Origin: Balneolaceae bacterium
GTDB lineage: Bacteria; Bacteroidota; Rhodothermia; Balneolales; Balneolaceae
NCBI GenBank assembly: GCA_007134085.1
Contig: SLLL01000117.1
Location: forward strand, 1-33,196
Reading direction: 5' to 3'
Length of the DNA stretch: 33,196 nt
The position numbers and the translations under genes were made by a program. The notes under the pieces are model-generated. The model was not told where the DNA came from. It saw only the letters and a program-made list of their open reading frames with translations, and searched no databases. Shown here piece by piece: positions 1 through 8,666 of this stretch. Each line of letters starts with the position of its first letter. Position 1 is the first letter of the stretch.

Positions 1-1778
1 GCATCATTGCCCACATCGATCACGGCAAATCTACGCTGGCCGACAGATTACTCGAACGCACCGGGGCCATCAGCGAGAGGGAGATGCAGGCGCAGATTCT
101 TGACAGCATGGATCTGGAAAGGGAACGCGGCATTACCATCAAAAGCCACGCCATTCGGATGGAATACATCAGGCCAAACAAAGAGAAATATATTTACAAC
201 CTGATCGATACGCCCGGCCACGTTGATTTTGCCTACGAAGTGTCACGCGCGCTTAAAGCTTGTGAAGGTGCATTGTTGATTGTGGATGCCGCACAGGGCA
301 TTGAGGCACAAACGATCTCCAATCTTTATCAGGCCATTGAACAGAACCTTGAGATTATTCCTGTTCTTAACAAAATAGACCTTCCCGGAGCGGATCCCGA
401 AGGTGTTGGCCAGCAGATTGTTGACCTGATTGGCTGCGATCCCGACGAAATACTGCATGTATCAGGTAAAACAGGTGAGGGTGTAAATGAACTTCTTGAG
501 GCTATTGTAGATAGGGTGCCCGGGCCCGAGCAACAAATTGACAAGCCACTGAAAGCCCTGATTTTCGACTCTATTTTCAACACATACAGAGGGTCAATAG
601 CGTATGTACGTGTAGTTGAAGGCGTGCTGAAAAAAGGAGATGATATTCTCTTTATGGCTACAAAGAAGGAGTATTCGGCTGAGGAGATTGGTTACCTGCA
701 GATGAAAATGCACCCTACACAAGAGCTGTGCGCCGGTGAAGTTGGGTATGTTATCGGGAGTGTGAAATCCCTGCAGGATGCAAAGGTTGGTGATACAATT
801 ACCCATGCCAAAAAGAAAGCAGATAAGGCCATTGAGGGGTACAAAGATGTAAAGCCGATGGTGTTTAGTGGAATTTTCCCAACGCAATCGGAAGACTTTG
901 AAGACCTTCGCTCAGCACTCGAAAAGCTTCAGCTGAATGATGCGTCGCTCACGTATCAGCCGGAAACATCAAAAGCATTGGGTTTTGGCTTTAGGGCAGG
1001 CTTTCTTGGGCTTCTTCACATGGAAATTATCCAGGAGCGGCTCGACAGGGAGTTTAACATCGATATCATCACAACCGTACCAAACGTTCGGTACGAAATT
1101 GATACTGCCGATAAAAAACGAATTCGGGTTGATAACCCAAGCGAAATGCCCGATGCCGGAAATATAGAAGCGGTTTGGGAGCCTTTTATAAAAGCGAGTA
1201 TTATCACCCCGGCAAGTTATATAGGCCCCATAATGTCGCTGTGCCAGGAGCGGCGTGGGGTTTATGTTAATCAGCATTTTATGCAGAATAACCGTGTGGA
1301 GATTACCTACGAACTGCCAATGGCAGAGGTGGTTTTCGACTTTTATGATAAGCTGAAAAGCGGCACCCGTGGTTACGCATCGTTAGATTACGAGTTTATT
1401 GAAAACAGAAAAGGCAGTCTTGTGCGTTTAGATATTCTGCTAAACGGAGAACCGGTTGATGCGCTCTCAAGTATCACACATCGGGATAAAGCGTACTACC
1501 AGGGGCGTAAGATTTGTGCCAAGCTGAAGGAACTTATTCCAAGGCAACAGTTCGAAGTAGCAGTACAGGCTGCTATCGGCAACCGGGTTATTGCCCGCGA
1601 TACGATACGAGCTTTACGAAAAGATGTAACCGCAAAATGTTATGGCGGCGACATCACCCGAAAACGTAAATTGATTGAGAAACAGAAAGAAGGTAAAAAG
1701 CGAATGAAGCAGGTTGGTACTGTAGAAATTCCACAGGAAGCTTTTCTTGCTGTACTCTCAATGGACGATGAAGATTAG
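1..1778 (+). CDS. lepA: Elongation factor 4 (LepA), 5'-truncated
   Basis: Ribosome-bound translational GTPase (back-translocase / EF4). The reading frame is open from base 3, so the gene starts upstream of the window; about ten N-terminal residues are missing and 591 are present, against roughly 600 for the family. The first visible residues are the P-loop region ([11 protein letters not shown]), followed by ERGITIK (switch I), DTPGHVDF (G3) and [10 protein letters not shown] (G4, NKxD). The C-terminal part has the LepA-specific domain and ends [17 protein letters not shown] with an acidic tail, typical of LepA rather than EF-G. It is followed after 24 bases by a small exported protein and then lepB. 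A lepA-lepB neighbourhood is common in bacteria, and the three genes are probably one transcript. Identity is certain; only the 5' end is unknown. Confidence 0.97.
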   Translation, partial: IIAHIDHGKSTLADRLLERTGAISEREMQAQILDSMDLERERGITIKSHAIRMEYIRPNKEKYIYNLIDTPGHVDFAYEVSRALKACEGALLIVDAAQGIEAQTISNLYQAIEQNLEIIPVLNKIDLPGADPEGVGQQIVDLIGCDPDEILHVSGKTGEGVNELLEAIVDRVPGPEQQIDKPLKALIFDSIFNTYRGSIAYVRVVEGVLKKGDDILFMATKKEYSAEEIGYLQMKMHPTQELCAGEVGYVIGSVKSLQDAKVGDTITHAKKKADKAIEGYKDVKPMVFSGIFPTQSEDFEDLRSALEKLQLNDASLTYQPETSKALGFGFRAGFLGLLHMEIIQERLDREFNIDIITTVPNVRYEIDTADKKRIRVDNPSEMPDAGNIEAVWEPFIKASIITPASYIGPIMSLCQERRGVYVNQHFMQNNRVEITYELPMAEVVFDFYDKLKSGTRGYASLDYEFIENRKGSLVRLDILLNGEPVDALSSITHRDKAYYQGRKICAKLKELIPRQQFEVAVQAAIGNRVIARDTIRALRKDVTAKCYGGDITRKRKLIEKQKEGKKRMKQVGTVEIPQEAFLAVLSMDDED

Positions 1779-1802
1779 TAACCAAACCTTATATTGCTCC
1801 CG

Positions 1803-2369
1803 ATGAAAAAAACAGGATTAACTCTTCTCTTTTCATTAGTCTGGCTGTCAACAGCTTTTGCTCAATTCGAAGATCCACAAATTCGTAAGGTAGAATACAA
1901 TGAACGATCCCAATTTCAGCAGCGCTTTGCCGATATAAACTGGACTGGCCAGGGGCTCTACAATCCCACCACTATCGACAGAATACCAACCATAGAACTG
2001 CGCTCAAGGCTGCAGGCTGCATTCGGGAATCCCACACAAACAATAGCTGACCTTATTAATGCCAATAATTTCCGGCCCGGGAAAGCCATTCAGTTTGAAT
2101 ACTGGTTTATTATTGATGATGAAATGCCGCTGATGATTCTTGATCTTGACGGCCCATTTGAAAACGGACTTGTGTACGTAGGTGCCAGCCGTTTTATCGA
2201 CATGATGCCACAGGTAAAGCGTACGCTAAACCGCATGCTGATGGGCGAAGAGGGCAATCCGGCTGAATTCTCTGATTACTTCTTTTCACCTGAACGCGAT
2301 CAATGGTACCTTGTGCAGTATAAAGATGGCGAATACACGCGTGAGATGATCAGCAGGCCAAGATTTTAA
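1803..2369 (+). CDS. Small exported protein of unknown function between lepA and lepB
   Basis: 188 residues from ATG 1803. An in-frame TTG at 1794 exists, but the ATG gives a clean N-terminus (MKK, hydrophobic core about residues 5-18). A likely signal peptidase I site follows AFA at residue 20, giving a mature protein that begins with Gln. The mature part (about 168 residues) is acidic and mixed, with no cysteine and no motif I recognise. Tryptophan-rich segments near QFEYWFIIDDEMP and ERDQWYLVQYKDG could be beta strands. It lies 24 bases after lepA and 18 before lepB, so it is probably co-transcribed with them. Location is probably periplasmic. It could be a lineage-specific envelope protein; I assign no function. 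Confidence 0.85.
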   Translation: MKKTGLTLLFSLVWLSTAFAQFEDPQIRKVEYNERSQFQQRFADINWTGQGLYNPTTIDRIPTIELRSRLQAAFGNPTQTIADLINANNFRPGKAIQFEYWFIIDDEMPLMILDLDGPFENGLVYVGASRFIDMMPQVKRTLNRMLMGEEGNPAEFSDYFFSPERDQWYLVQYKDGEYTREMISRPRF

Positions 2370-2387
2370 TTAACTACAGCAAATACT

Positions 2388-3476
2388 TTGAAAAAGGAAA
2401 AAGGCTCAAAAGAAAACGTATCGGGGAAACGCCGAACCGGCAAAAGCAGAAAAGAGGAGAACAACGCAAAACACTGGGCACGTGAGTGGCTGGATGCACT
2501 TGTGTGGGCCGCAATTGCTGCCATAATTCTGCGGACATTTTTCTTTGGAGCCTACCGCATTCCTACACCAAGTATGGAAAAAACGCTGATGACCGGCGAT
2601 TTTCTCATCGTTACAAAGCTTGCTTACGGCCCGCGTACACCGATGACGCTCTCAGTACCCTTTACCGATATCTACATGCCGGGAGTCAATTTGCCGTGGT
2701 TCCGAATTCCCGGCTATTCCGACATCAAGCGGGATGATATTGTTGTTTTCAACTACCCGATTGATGTTGCGCCGGTTTCCATCAAAACAAATTACATAAA
2801 GCGCGCAGTTGGCATACCGGGCGATGAACTGCGCATTGAGGATAAAATTCTCTATGTAAACGGGCAGGAATCAGAACGCTTCGAAACGCTGATGCACAAT
2901 TACCGGGTAACCGTTCGCGAACGGATACGGCTTAGCCCCGCCAAAGTTCGGGAAGCGGGCGGCGCAATCGTGCAGAGCGGAACAGGTTCGCACATTGTAA
3001 ACATGACACGCGAAACAGCCGCTGATATGGCCGGCTGGGGTGAGATAGAGAGTGTGGAAAAATTTATTCTCCCGAATGATTATGACCTTTTTAGCCGGCG
3101 TGGATTTAATTTCTCCCGGGGCTTCAACAACCACGATCACATGCACGAGTTTCAGGTGCCGTATAGCGGAATGGAGATTGAACTTACAGCGGAAAACTGG
3201 CATCTTTATCAGGATATTCTGGAGCGGTATGAACGCAACAGTGTTCAGCGTAACGGCGATGTTTTTATAATTAACGGAGAGGAAACGAACCGATACACCA
3301 TTCAGAAAGACTACTATTTTATGATGGGTGATAACCGGGACGACAGTGAAGACAGCCGCTTTTGGGGTTTTGTACCGGATGACCACGTGATTGGAAAAGC
3401 CGGAATTATCTACTTCTCTTGGGATGGCGAAAACTGGATGCCACGCTTCAACAGGATTTTGAATTTGATTCATTAG
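2388..3476 (+). CDS. lepB: Signal peptidase I (LepB)
   Basis: Membrane-bound serine/lysine peptidase that removes signal peptides from exported proteins (EC 3.4.21.89). 362 residues from a TTG start; no ATG or GTG is usable before the catalytic region, so TTG 2388 is the best start. The order is a basic cytoplasmic N-terminus (about 1-30), one TM segment (about 36-55), box B with catalytic Ser62 (IPTPSMEKTL), and box D with Lys138 (YIKRAVGIPGDEL). The C-terminal box E reads GDNRDDSEDSRFWGFVP. A roughly 130-residue insertion separates boxes D and E, as often seen in Bacteroidota-type LepB proteins and larger than in E. coli. It is the last gene of the lepA cluster. Its final codons are echoed about 227 bases downstream in the repeat-rich spacer. 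Confidence 0.95.
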   Translation: MKKEKGSKENVSGKRRTGKSRKEENNAKHWAREWLDALVWAAIAAIILRTFFFGAYRIPTPSMEKTLMTGDFLIVTKLAYGPRTPMTLSVPFTDIYMPGVNLPWFRIPGYSDIKRDDIVVFNYPIDVAPVSIKTNYIKRAVGIPGDELRIEDKILYVNGQESERFETLMHNYRVTVRERIRLSPAKVREAGGAIVQSGTGSHIVNMTRETAADMAGWGEIESVEKFILPNDYDLFSRRGFNFSRGFNNHDHMHEFQVPYSGMEIELTAENWHLYQDILERYERNSVQRNGDVFIINGEETNRYTIQKDYYFMMGDNRDDSEDSRFWGFVPDDHVIGKAGIIYFSWDGENWMPRFNRILNLIH

Positions 3477-3749
3477 AGGATTTAGTATCAAGTAGCGAGT
3501 AATGAGATTGGCTTTGGGTGGTACAATAGTTTTAGTCTCATAACTCGTTAGTAAATAGCGCAAACGTCTCGTTTGTGCTCCCTGAAATTCATCGAAATTT
3601 AGAATTTAGCTAAACCCAGAAAATGGTGTTTCTTGCGCGAAATTTTAGGAAGTTGAATGTAAGCTGAAAAGTATGTAAACAGATTGGAAATTTGATTCAT
3701 TAGAAGTTTTAGTCTCAATACTCGCTACTCACTACTTGATACTCCTAAT
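3477..3749. repeat. Repeat-rich spacer with imperfect terminal inverted repeats
   Basis: Between the stops of the convergent lepB and ABC-F genes. A 23-base inverted repeat (20 of 23 matching) lies at 3484-3506 and 3721-3743, beginning AGTATCAAGTAG at its outer ends. Inside are two direct repeats: AATTTGATTCATTAGA at 3462-3477 and 3689-3704, and AGTTTTAGTCTCA at 3528-3540 and 3705-3717. The first direct repeat includes the last codons and stop of lepB. A small hairpin is at 3558-3578. No gene is seen here; short ORFs are not credible. It resembles a degenerate MITE-like or other interspersed element. Confidence 0.6.
3558..3578. repeat. REP-like short palindrome
   Basis: GCGCAAACG-TCT-CGTTTGTGC forms a 9-bp stem (one G-T pair) with a 3-base loop. 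It is not followed by a T run on either strand, so it is a poor intrinsic terminator. It lies within the repeat-rich spacer after lepB and looks like a short intergenic repeat palindrome. Confidence 0.45.
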
Positions 3750-5702
3750 TCAAGCCTCATAACTACCCTCAATAAACTCTATCCGGCCGGCGATCTCTTC
3801 CCACTTGTTCAATAGTTCAGCCAGTTCATTTTTGATGGATTCGTACTCGAGTGACGTCTCCTTTACCTTTTCGGGATCATCATAGAAGGCGGTGTCTGCC
3901 ATCTCGGTTTCAATTTCGGCTTTTCTCTCTTCAAGCTTTTCAACACGTTGCTCTGTCTCTTCAAGTCGTTTTTGAAGCGGTTTTATTTTCTTCGAAAGGG
4001 CATTACGTTTTTCTGCTTCAATACGGCGCTGCTCTTTTCGGCTCAGACCGTCAGACGGTTTTTCGGAGGTTTGAATATTGGCGCGGGCTTCAGCTTCTTC
4101 CGCCTGTTTTTCGAGGTAGTAGCTTACATTTCCAAGCCAGGTTTTAACGCGGCCGGGCTGTACTTCAAGCGTTTTATTCACGATGGGGTCGAGGAAGTCC
4201 CTGTCGTGAGATACAATCATCAGCGTGCCCTTAAACTGTTGCAGTGCCTGCTGCAGAATACTTTTCGACTGCATATCAAGATGGTTTGTGGGCTCATCAA
4301 AAATGAGGAAATTACCGGGGTTGAGCAGCATTTTGGCGAGTGTAAGCCTGCTTTTTTCCCCACCCGAAAGAACTTTCACTTTTTTAAATACATCATCGCC
4401 AACGAAAAGAAAACACCCCAGAATTGTCCGCAAGCGGGTTTCTGATTCATTAGAACCGGCAAGCTTCATTTCATCCAAAGCAGTGTTGGCAGGGTTCAGT
4501 TCATCCGCCTGGTGCTGTGCAAAATACCCGGGAATTACGTTGTAGCCCAGTTCACGGTTTCCGGCTGTGATCGGTTCAACGCCTGCCAGAATCCGGATCA
4601 GTGTAGATTTACCCGCGCCATTTGGCCCTACCACCGCAATTTTATCACCCCGTTCCAGCTCATAGTCAATCCCGTTGAATACAGTATTGTCTCCATATTT
4701 TTTCACAAGGTTCTGGAGCTTCAACACAACCTGACCCGATCGTTGTGGCGGCGGAAACCGAAATGAAATTTCCATCTGCTGATCATCAATTTCGATCAGT
4801 TCCATTTTTTCCATCTGCTTGATGCGGCTCTGAACCTGTTTCGCTTTGGTAGCCTTATACCGAAACCGGTTGATGAACTGCTCAGTCTGCTTGATCTCTT
4901 TTTGCTGATTTTCGTACTTCTTTTTGAGCAGCTCCATCTCTTCGGCAAACTTTTTCTCATAAAACGTAAAATTGCCGGCATAATCAAAAAGATCGCCGCG
5001 GCTAAGTGCCAGTGTGCGGGTGGTAACACTATCGAGGAAGGCACGATCGTGGGAAACAATAATCACGGCGCCTTCATAACTGTTAAGAAACTGCTCAATC
5101 CACTGAAGGGAAACTATGTCGAGGTGGTTGGTGGGCTCATCAAGCAACAAATAGGTAGGTTTTCGGAGCAGCAGTTTGGCAAGGGCAATTCTCATCAGCC
5201 ATCCCCCGCTGAACTCGGTGGTGGATCGGCTGAAATCATGTTCAGAAAATCCGAGTCCCATCAGAATTCGCTCAATATCGGCTTGCAGTGAGTAAGAGCC
5301 ACTGTTCTCGAGTGCATGCTGAACATTCCCGAACTGCTCAAGGGTTTTATTGTGCTCATCCGATCCCGGTTCTGCATCACTAAGTTTCAGCTGTATTTCA
5401 GCGAGTTCATCTCTCAATTTCAAGATCTCTTTGAAAGCCTGCTCCACCTCGGTGAAGACAGTGAGGTTTGGATCGGGCTCAACGCCATCTTGCGGCAGAT
5501 AACCAACCGTAGCATCATTGCTCATTTTCAGGCTGCCTGAATCTGCCTGCTGTTCACCTGCAATAATTTTCAATAGAGTGGATTTACCAGCGCCGTTTGG
5601 GCCAACCAAACCTATTCGCTCACCGGGATTAATGGTAGCTGAAATTCCATCAAAAAGCGGCCTCTCACCAAAATGGAGGGTAATTGCATCAAGTTGAAGC
5701 AT
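3750..5702 (-). CDS. ABC-F family ATPase (YheS/Uup-like)
   Basis: Soluble 650-residue protein with two ABC ATPase domains and no membrane segment, as in ABC-F ribosome-associated factors. Domain 1 has Walker A GPNGAGKST at 34-42, signature FSGGW near 164 and Walker B LLLDEPTNHLD near 186. Domain 2 has a second GPNGAGKST at 359-367, signature LSGGEKSR near 445 and DEPTNHLD near 469. The charged linker between them (about 245-310, with FINRFRYKATKAKQ) is the P-site tRNA interaction motif. Residues 535-645 are highly charged and likely form a C-terminal coiled coil, as in Uup. The linker is YheS-like and the tail Uup-like, so I give no symbol. Its role is probably resolving stalled or misfolded ribosome states. 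It is monocistronic, convergent with lepB and divergent from the next lipoprotein. Confidence 0.93.
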   Translation of the reverse strand: MLQLDAITLHFGERPLFDGISATINPGERIGLVGPNGAGKSTLLKIIAGEQQADSGSLKMSNDATVGYLPQDGVEPDPNLTVFTEVEQAFKEILKLRDELAEIQLKLSDAEPGSDEHNKTLEQFGNVQHALENSGSYSLQADIERILMGLGFSEHDFSRSTTEFSGGWLMRIALAKLLLRKPTYLLLDEPTNHLDIVSLQWIEQFLNSYEGAVIIVSHDRAFLDSVTTRTLALSRGDLFDYAGNFTFYEKKFAEEMELLKKKYENQQKEIKQTEQFINRFRYKATKAKQVQSRIKQMEKMELIEIDDQQMEISFRFPPPQRSGQVVLKLQNLVKKYGDNTVFNGIDYELERGDKIAVVGPNGAGKSTLIRILAGVEPITAGNRELGYNVIPGYFAQHQADELNPANTALDEMKLAGSNESETRLRTILGCFLFVGDDVFKKVKVLSGGEKSRLTLAKMLLNPGNFLIFDEPTNHLDMQSKSILQQALQQFKGTLMIVSHDRDFLDPIVNKTLEVQPGRVKTWLGNVSYYLEKQAEEAEARANIQTSEKPSDGLSRKEQRRIEAEKRNALSKKIKPLQKRLEETEQRVEKLEERKAEIETEMADTAFYDDPEKVKETSLEYESIKNELAELLNKWEEIAGRIEFIEGSYEA

Positions 5703-5914
5703 GTATGCTGTATGGTAAATGATCAGATTTTAAAGGATGTGCAAAATACAGATCAATTATGAAGAGTTATACTCTAAATCCTTCAAATCTTCAGGCTCAC
5801 AGAAATTGTGAAAAGAGGTGAAGCGGTTAGGAACTTCATCTGTAACAATTTATTTTCAGTGCCTGATGAGTTGCAAGATTTGTAATTCAGGCCAATGCAA
5901 TCAACCTATTTTTT

Positions 5915-7147
5915 ATGATTAGACGACTATTACTCATTTGCATGATTCCCTTTGTGCTTCTCTCATGCCAGGGTGATCTGCAGCAGCCGGTATATCTTTA
6001 TACGTTCAACAATCCGGCAGAAACTGGTTCACGATTTCCCTATCTGTTCACAGACAATACCGGTAAACTTTATATGAGCTGGCTTACCTACATTGAAGAG
6101 GAGATTTATGCCTTTGAGTATGCCACTTATGATGGTACGTTTTGGGATGTGCCGCCTGCGGTTATGGTTGGAACCAATTTTTTTGTGAACTGGGCCGATT
6201 TTCCATCACTTGTTGGGTTAGACGGCAATGCTGTTGCGGCGCACTGGCTGCGAAAGATTGAAGGCGGGCCCTATGCCTACAATGTGCAGATCCAGTTCAG
6301 AGATTCTGTGACCGGGCGTTGGGATACCCCGATAACTCCTCATCTGGATGGTACACCAACCGAACACGGTTTTGTGAGTATGCAGCCACTTTCTGAAAGT
6401 AGGGTGCTTGCAATTTGGCTTGATGGCCGTAACACGGAAGGGCGCGGACACGGTGAGTACGATGATCCTGAAAAAGCGATGATGCTGCGATCAGCAGAGA
6501 TTTCTTCTGATGGGGAAATCACCAGAAAGAGAGTGATTGATGCAATGGTTTGCGACTGCTGCCAGACAGATCTTGTACCCGTTGAGGATGGGTTTATTGC
6601 CGTTTACAGAGGCAGGAGTGAAGGTGAAATTCGTGATATTTTAATTTCAAGGTACAGTTCTGAAACCGGCGAGTGGAGTGAGCCGCGAACCGTTCATAAC
6701 GATGGATGGGAGATACGAGCCTGCCCGGTTAATGGCCCAAGGGTTGTAGCAGATGGTAATCATGTTGCGGTTGTCTGGTTCACCGAAGCTGATGAAGAAC
6801 GGAAGGTACTGCTTGCCAGATCAGCCGATGGAGGCGAAACGTTTCAGGAGCCTATAACAATAGCATCCGGTGAACATACGCTCGGCCGGGCCGATATTGT
6901 GCTGGGTGATGAGGGTATAATTTATGTTACGTGGCTCGAAAGGCGTGCGGAAGCGGGCCATGTTATGATGATGAGAGTTAACCCCGATGGTTCACTGAAT
7001 GAACCCGTACTGAAAGGAATAACGTCATCATCAAGAAGCAGCGGCTTTCCAAGAATTGCAAAAGTGGATAACGAAATTATAATTGCATGGACGCAAACAG
7101 AACCCCTTGTACGAGTAAGAACTGCCCGTGTAAGGCTCGATGATTAA
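5915..7147 (+). CDS. Sialidase-fold (BNR propeller) lipoprotein with conserved-looking Cys motifs
   Basis: 410 residues. The N-terminus MIRRLLLICMIPFVLLSC is a lipoprotein signal with lipobox LLSC and lipid-bearing Cys18, so the protein is membrane-anchored outside the cytoplasm. The mature part is repetitive beta-propeller sequence with one clear Asp-box (SADGGETF near 303) and several weaker blades. It lacks an obvious GH33 arginine triad, so catalytic sialidase activity is doubtful. Unusual features are a CDCC cluster (Cys213, 215, 216) and a lone Cys270 in ACPVNGP, which could form disulfides or bind a metal. It sits 36 bases upstream of a secreted dipeptidase and is probably co-transcribed with it. 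Database names would likely be sialidase family or exo-alpha-sialidase; the substrate is unknown. Confidence 0.8.
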   Translation: MIRRLLLICMIPFVLLSCQGDLQQPVYLYTFNNPAETGSRFPYLFTDNTGKLYMSWLTYIEEEIYAFEYATYDGTFWDVPPAVMVGTNFFVNWADFPSLVGLDGNAVAAHWLRKIEGGPYAYNVQIQFRDSVTGRWDTPITPHLDGTPTEHGFVSMQPLSESRVLAIWLDGRNTEGRGHGEYDDPEKAMMLRSAEISSDGEITRKRVIDAMVCDCCQTDLVPVEDGFIAVYRGRSEGEIRDILISRYSSETGEWSEPRTVHNDGWEIRACPVNGPRVVADGNHVAVVWFTEADEERKVLLARSADGGETFQEPITIASGEHTLGRADIVLGDEGIIYVTWLERRAEAGHVMMMRVNPDGSLNEPVLKGITSSSRSSGFPRIAKVDNEIIIAWTQTEPLVRVRTARVRLDD

Positions 7148-7183
7148 AAACAGTATTAACAACCCGAAATAAATAGAATCTGT

Positions 7184-8461
7184 ATGTTACTTAAATCATA
7201 TAAAACCATAGTTTCAGCTCTTTTATTTGCTTTATTAATAGGATCTGCAACCCTGAATGCCCAAAACGAACGCTCAGCTTATCTTGAGCAGGCAATTGAA
7301 ATACTTGAGAGTGTTCCGCTTTTCGATGGCCATAACGACGTTCCGTGGCAATACAGGAACAGGGTGGATTACAAATTCTATGAGCTCGACTTCCATGACA
7401 CTACCCACCTAACCCCACCAATGCATACGGATATTCCACGCCTTCGTGAAGGCCGTGTTGGTGCTCAGTGGTGGTCGGTTTACGTGAGTGCAAACATACC
7501 TGAAAATGAAGCTGTTAAGCAGACCATGGAGCAGATAGATTTTGTGCACAGGTTGGTTGAGAAGTATCCTGATCATTTTGAGCTTGCACTCACCGCCGAT
7601 GATGTAGAGCGAATTTTTGAGGAGGGCAAGATTGCATCGCTCATTGGTATGGAAGGAGGGCACTCTATTGCCAACTCACTTGCTGTTTTGAGGATGTTTT
7701 ATGATCTGGGAGCACGGTATATGACAATCACTCATAACCGTACACTCGACTGGGCTGATGCCGCCGGTGATAATCCTCAGCACGATGGCCTCACCGAGTT
7801 TGGCGAAGAGGTGATCAGGGAGATGAACCGCCTGGGTATGCTGGTTGATATTTCTCACGTTGCACCGGCAACCATGAGAGATGCCATTCGCGTTTCTGAG
7901 GCGCCTGTTATGTTTTCTCATTCAAATGCCCTTGCTCTTACAGATCATCCGCGAAATGTGCCGGATGACGTTCTTGAGATGACTGCCGAAAATGGTGGTA
8001 TTGTAATGGTTACGTTTGTTGAAACATTTACCTCTGAAGAGCGGCGTCAATTTTTCGCAGATCGTGCAGCTCACCAGCGAAGAGTTGAATATCTGAACCC
8101 AGGCCGCCCTGATGTGATATCCCAAAAAATGCAGGAATGGGACGCCGAAAATGAAGCTCCAAAATCTACGCTTGAGCAGGTTGCAGATCATATCGATCAC
8201 ATCCGTGATCTCATAGGGGTGGATTACATTGGTATTGGCGGAGATTATGACGGTATCCCCACTCTTCCGCTTGGCCTTGAAGATGTAAGCACCTATCCCG
8301 ATCTGTTTGCTGAACTTCTGATGAGAGGTTACTCCGAAGAGGATTTACGAAAAATTGCCGGCCTCAACATGCTGCGAGTAATGAGAGGAGCTGAAGAAGT
8401 ATCGCAAAGGTTGAGAAATGAAAGAGGGCCTTCTGAGGTAAGAATAACTGATTTTGAATAG
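7184..8461 (+). CDS. Exported M19 membrane (renal-type) dipeptidase
   Basis: 425 residues with a signal peptide (MLLKSYKTIVSALLFALLIG, cleavage probably near LNA/Q27). It belongs to peptidase family M19, zinc metallodipeptidases that hydrolyse Xaa-Xaa dipeptides and some D-amino-acid and beta-lactam-like substrates. All expected metal ligands are visible: His50 and Asp52 (DGHND), Glu157 (GMEGGHS), His225 (VDISHVA) and His246 (FSHSNA). Asp354 in GGDYDG matches the catalytic-region aspartate. The C-terminal GLNMLRVM helix is typical. Length is close to the usual 350-420 plus signal. It is downstream of the propeller lipoprotein and probably acts in periplasmic peptide breakdown. A downstream spacer of 205 bases precedes a convergent gene. 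Confidence 0.93.
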   Translation: MLLKSYKTIVSALLFALLIGSATLNAQNERSAYLEQAIEILESVPLFDGHNDVPWQYRNRVDYKFYELDFHDTTHLTPPMHTDIPRLREGRVGAQWWSVYVSANIPENEAVKQTMEQIDFVHRLVEKYPDHFELALTADDVERIFEEGKIASLIGMEGGHSIANSLAVLRMFYDLGARYMTITHNRTLDWADAAGDNPQHDGLTEFGEEVIREMNRLGMLVDISHVAPATMRDAIRVSEAPVMFSHSNALALTDHPRNVPDDVLEMTAENGGIVMVTFVETFTSEERRQFFADRAAHQRRVEYLNPGRPDVISQKMQEWDAENEAPKSTLEQVADHIDHIRDLIGVDYIGIGGDYDGIPTLPLGLEDVSTYPDLFAELLMRGYSEEDLRKIAGLNMLRVMRGAEEVSQRLRNERGPSEVRITDFE

Positions 8462-8494
8462 TTTTTGGGCTTGAAAACTTTGCAAGGCTATGAG

Positions 8495-8525
8495 AAAACT
8501 ACGTTTATATAAATAAACTTAGTTT
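8495..8525. repeat. AT-rich palindrome after the dipeptidase gene
   Basis: AAACTA and TTTAT are matched by ATAAA and TAGTTT, giving an imperfect stem-loop just after the dipeptidase stop. The plus-strand tail is A-rich rather than T-rich, so it is not a standard intrinsic terminator. It could protect the mRNA 3' end. Confidence 0.3.
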
Positions 8526-8538
8526 GAAAAAACATGAT

Positions 8539-8591
8539 TTATTGCCACGGAATCACGGAAAATTCAGTGTTTTGCGCCTCTGTGGCAATAA
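8539..8591. repeat. Inverted repeat TTATTGCCAC / GTGGCAATAA
   Basis: A perfect 10-base inverted repeat lies at 8539-8548 and 8582-8591, with 33 bases between. The enclosed text (CACGGAATCACGGAA, then TTTTGCGCC) resembles short interspersed intergenic repeats of this bacterial group. It lies between two convergent genes. Confidence 0.45.
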
Positions 8592-8666
8592 TTCACAGCC
8601 TGTTTTAGACGAAGAAAACTCTTAATCAAAAATTAGTTCAGAACTCATAGTAACTAAAAAAAGTAC

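Noticed and set aside
2871-3563. Minus-strand open frame of 230 codons across lepB
   Set aside because: It lies antisense to conserved LepB motifs, has no family signature and extends into the repeat spacer; it is a shadow of codon bias.
3558-3578. lepB rho-independent terminator
   Set aside because: The hairpin has no T run on either strand and lies more than 80 bases past the stop.
3948-4445. Plus-strand open frame of 165 codons opposite the ABC-F gene
   Set aside because: Antisense to Walker and signature motifs of a clear gene; no start context or family pattern.
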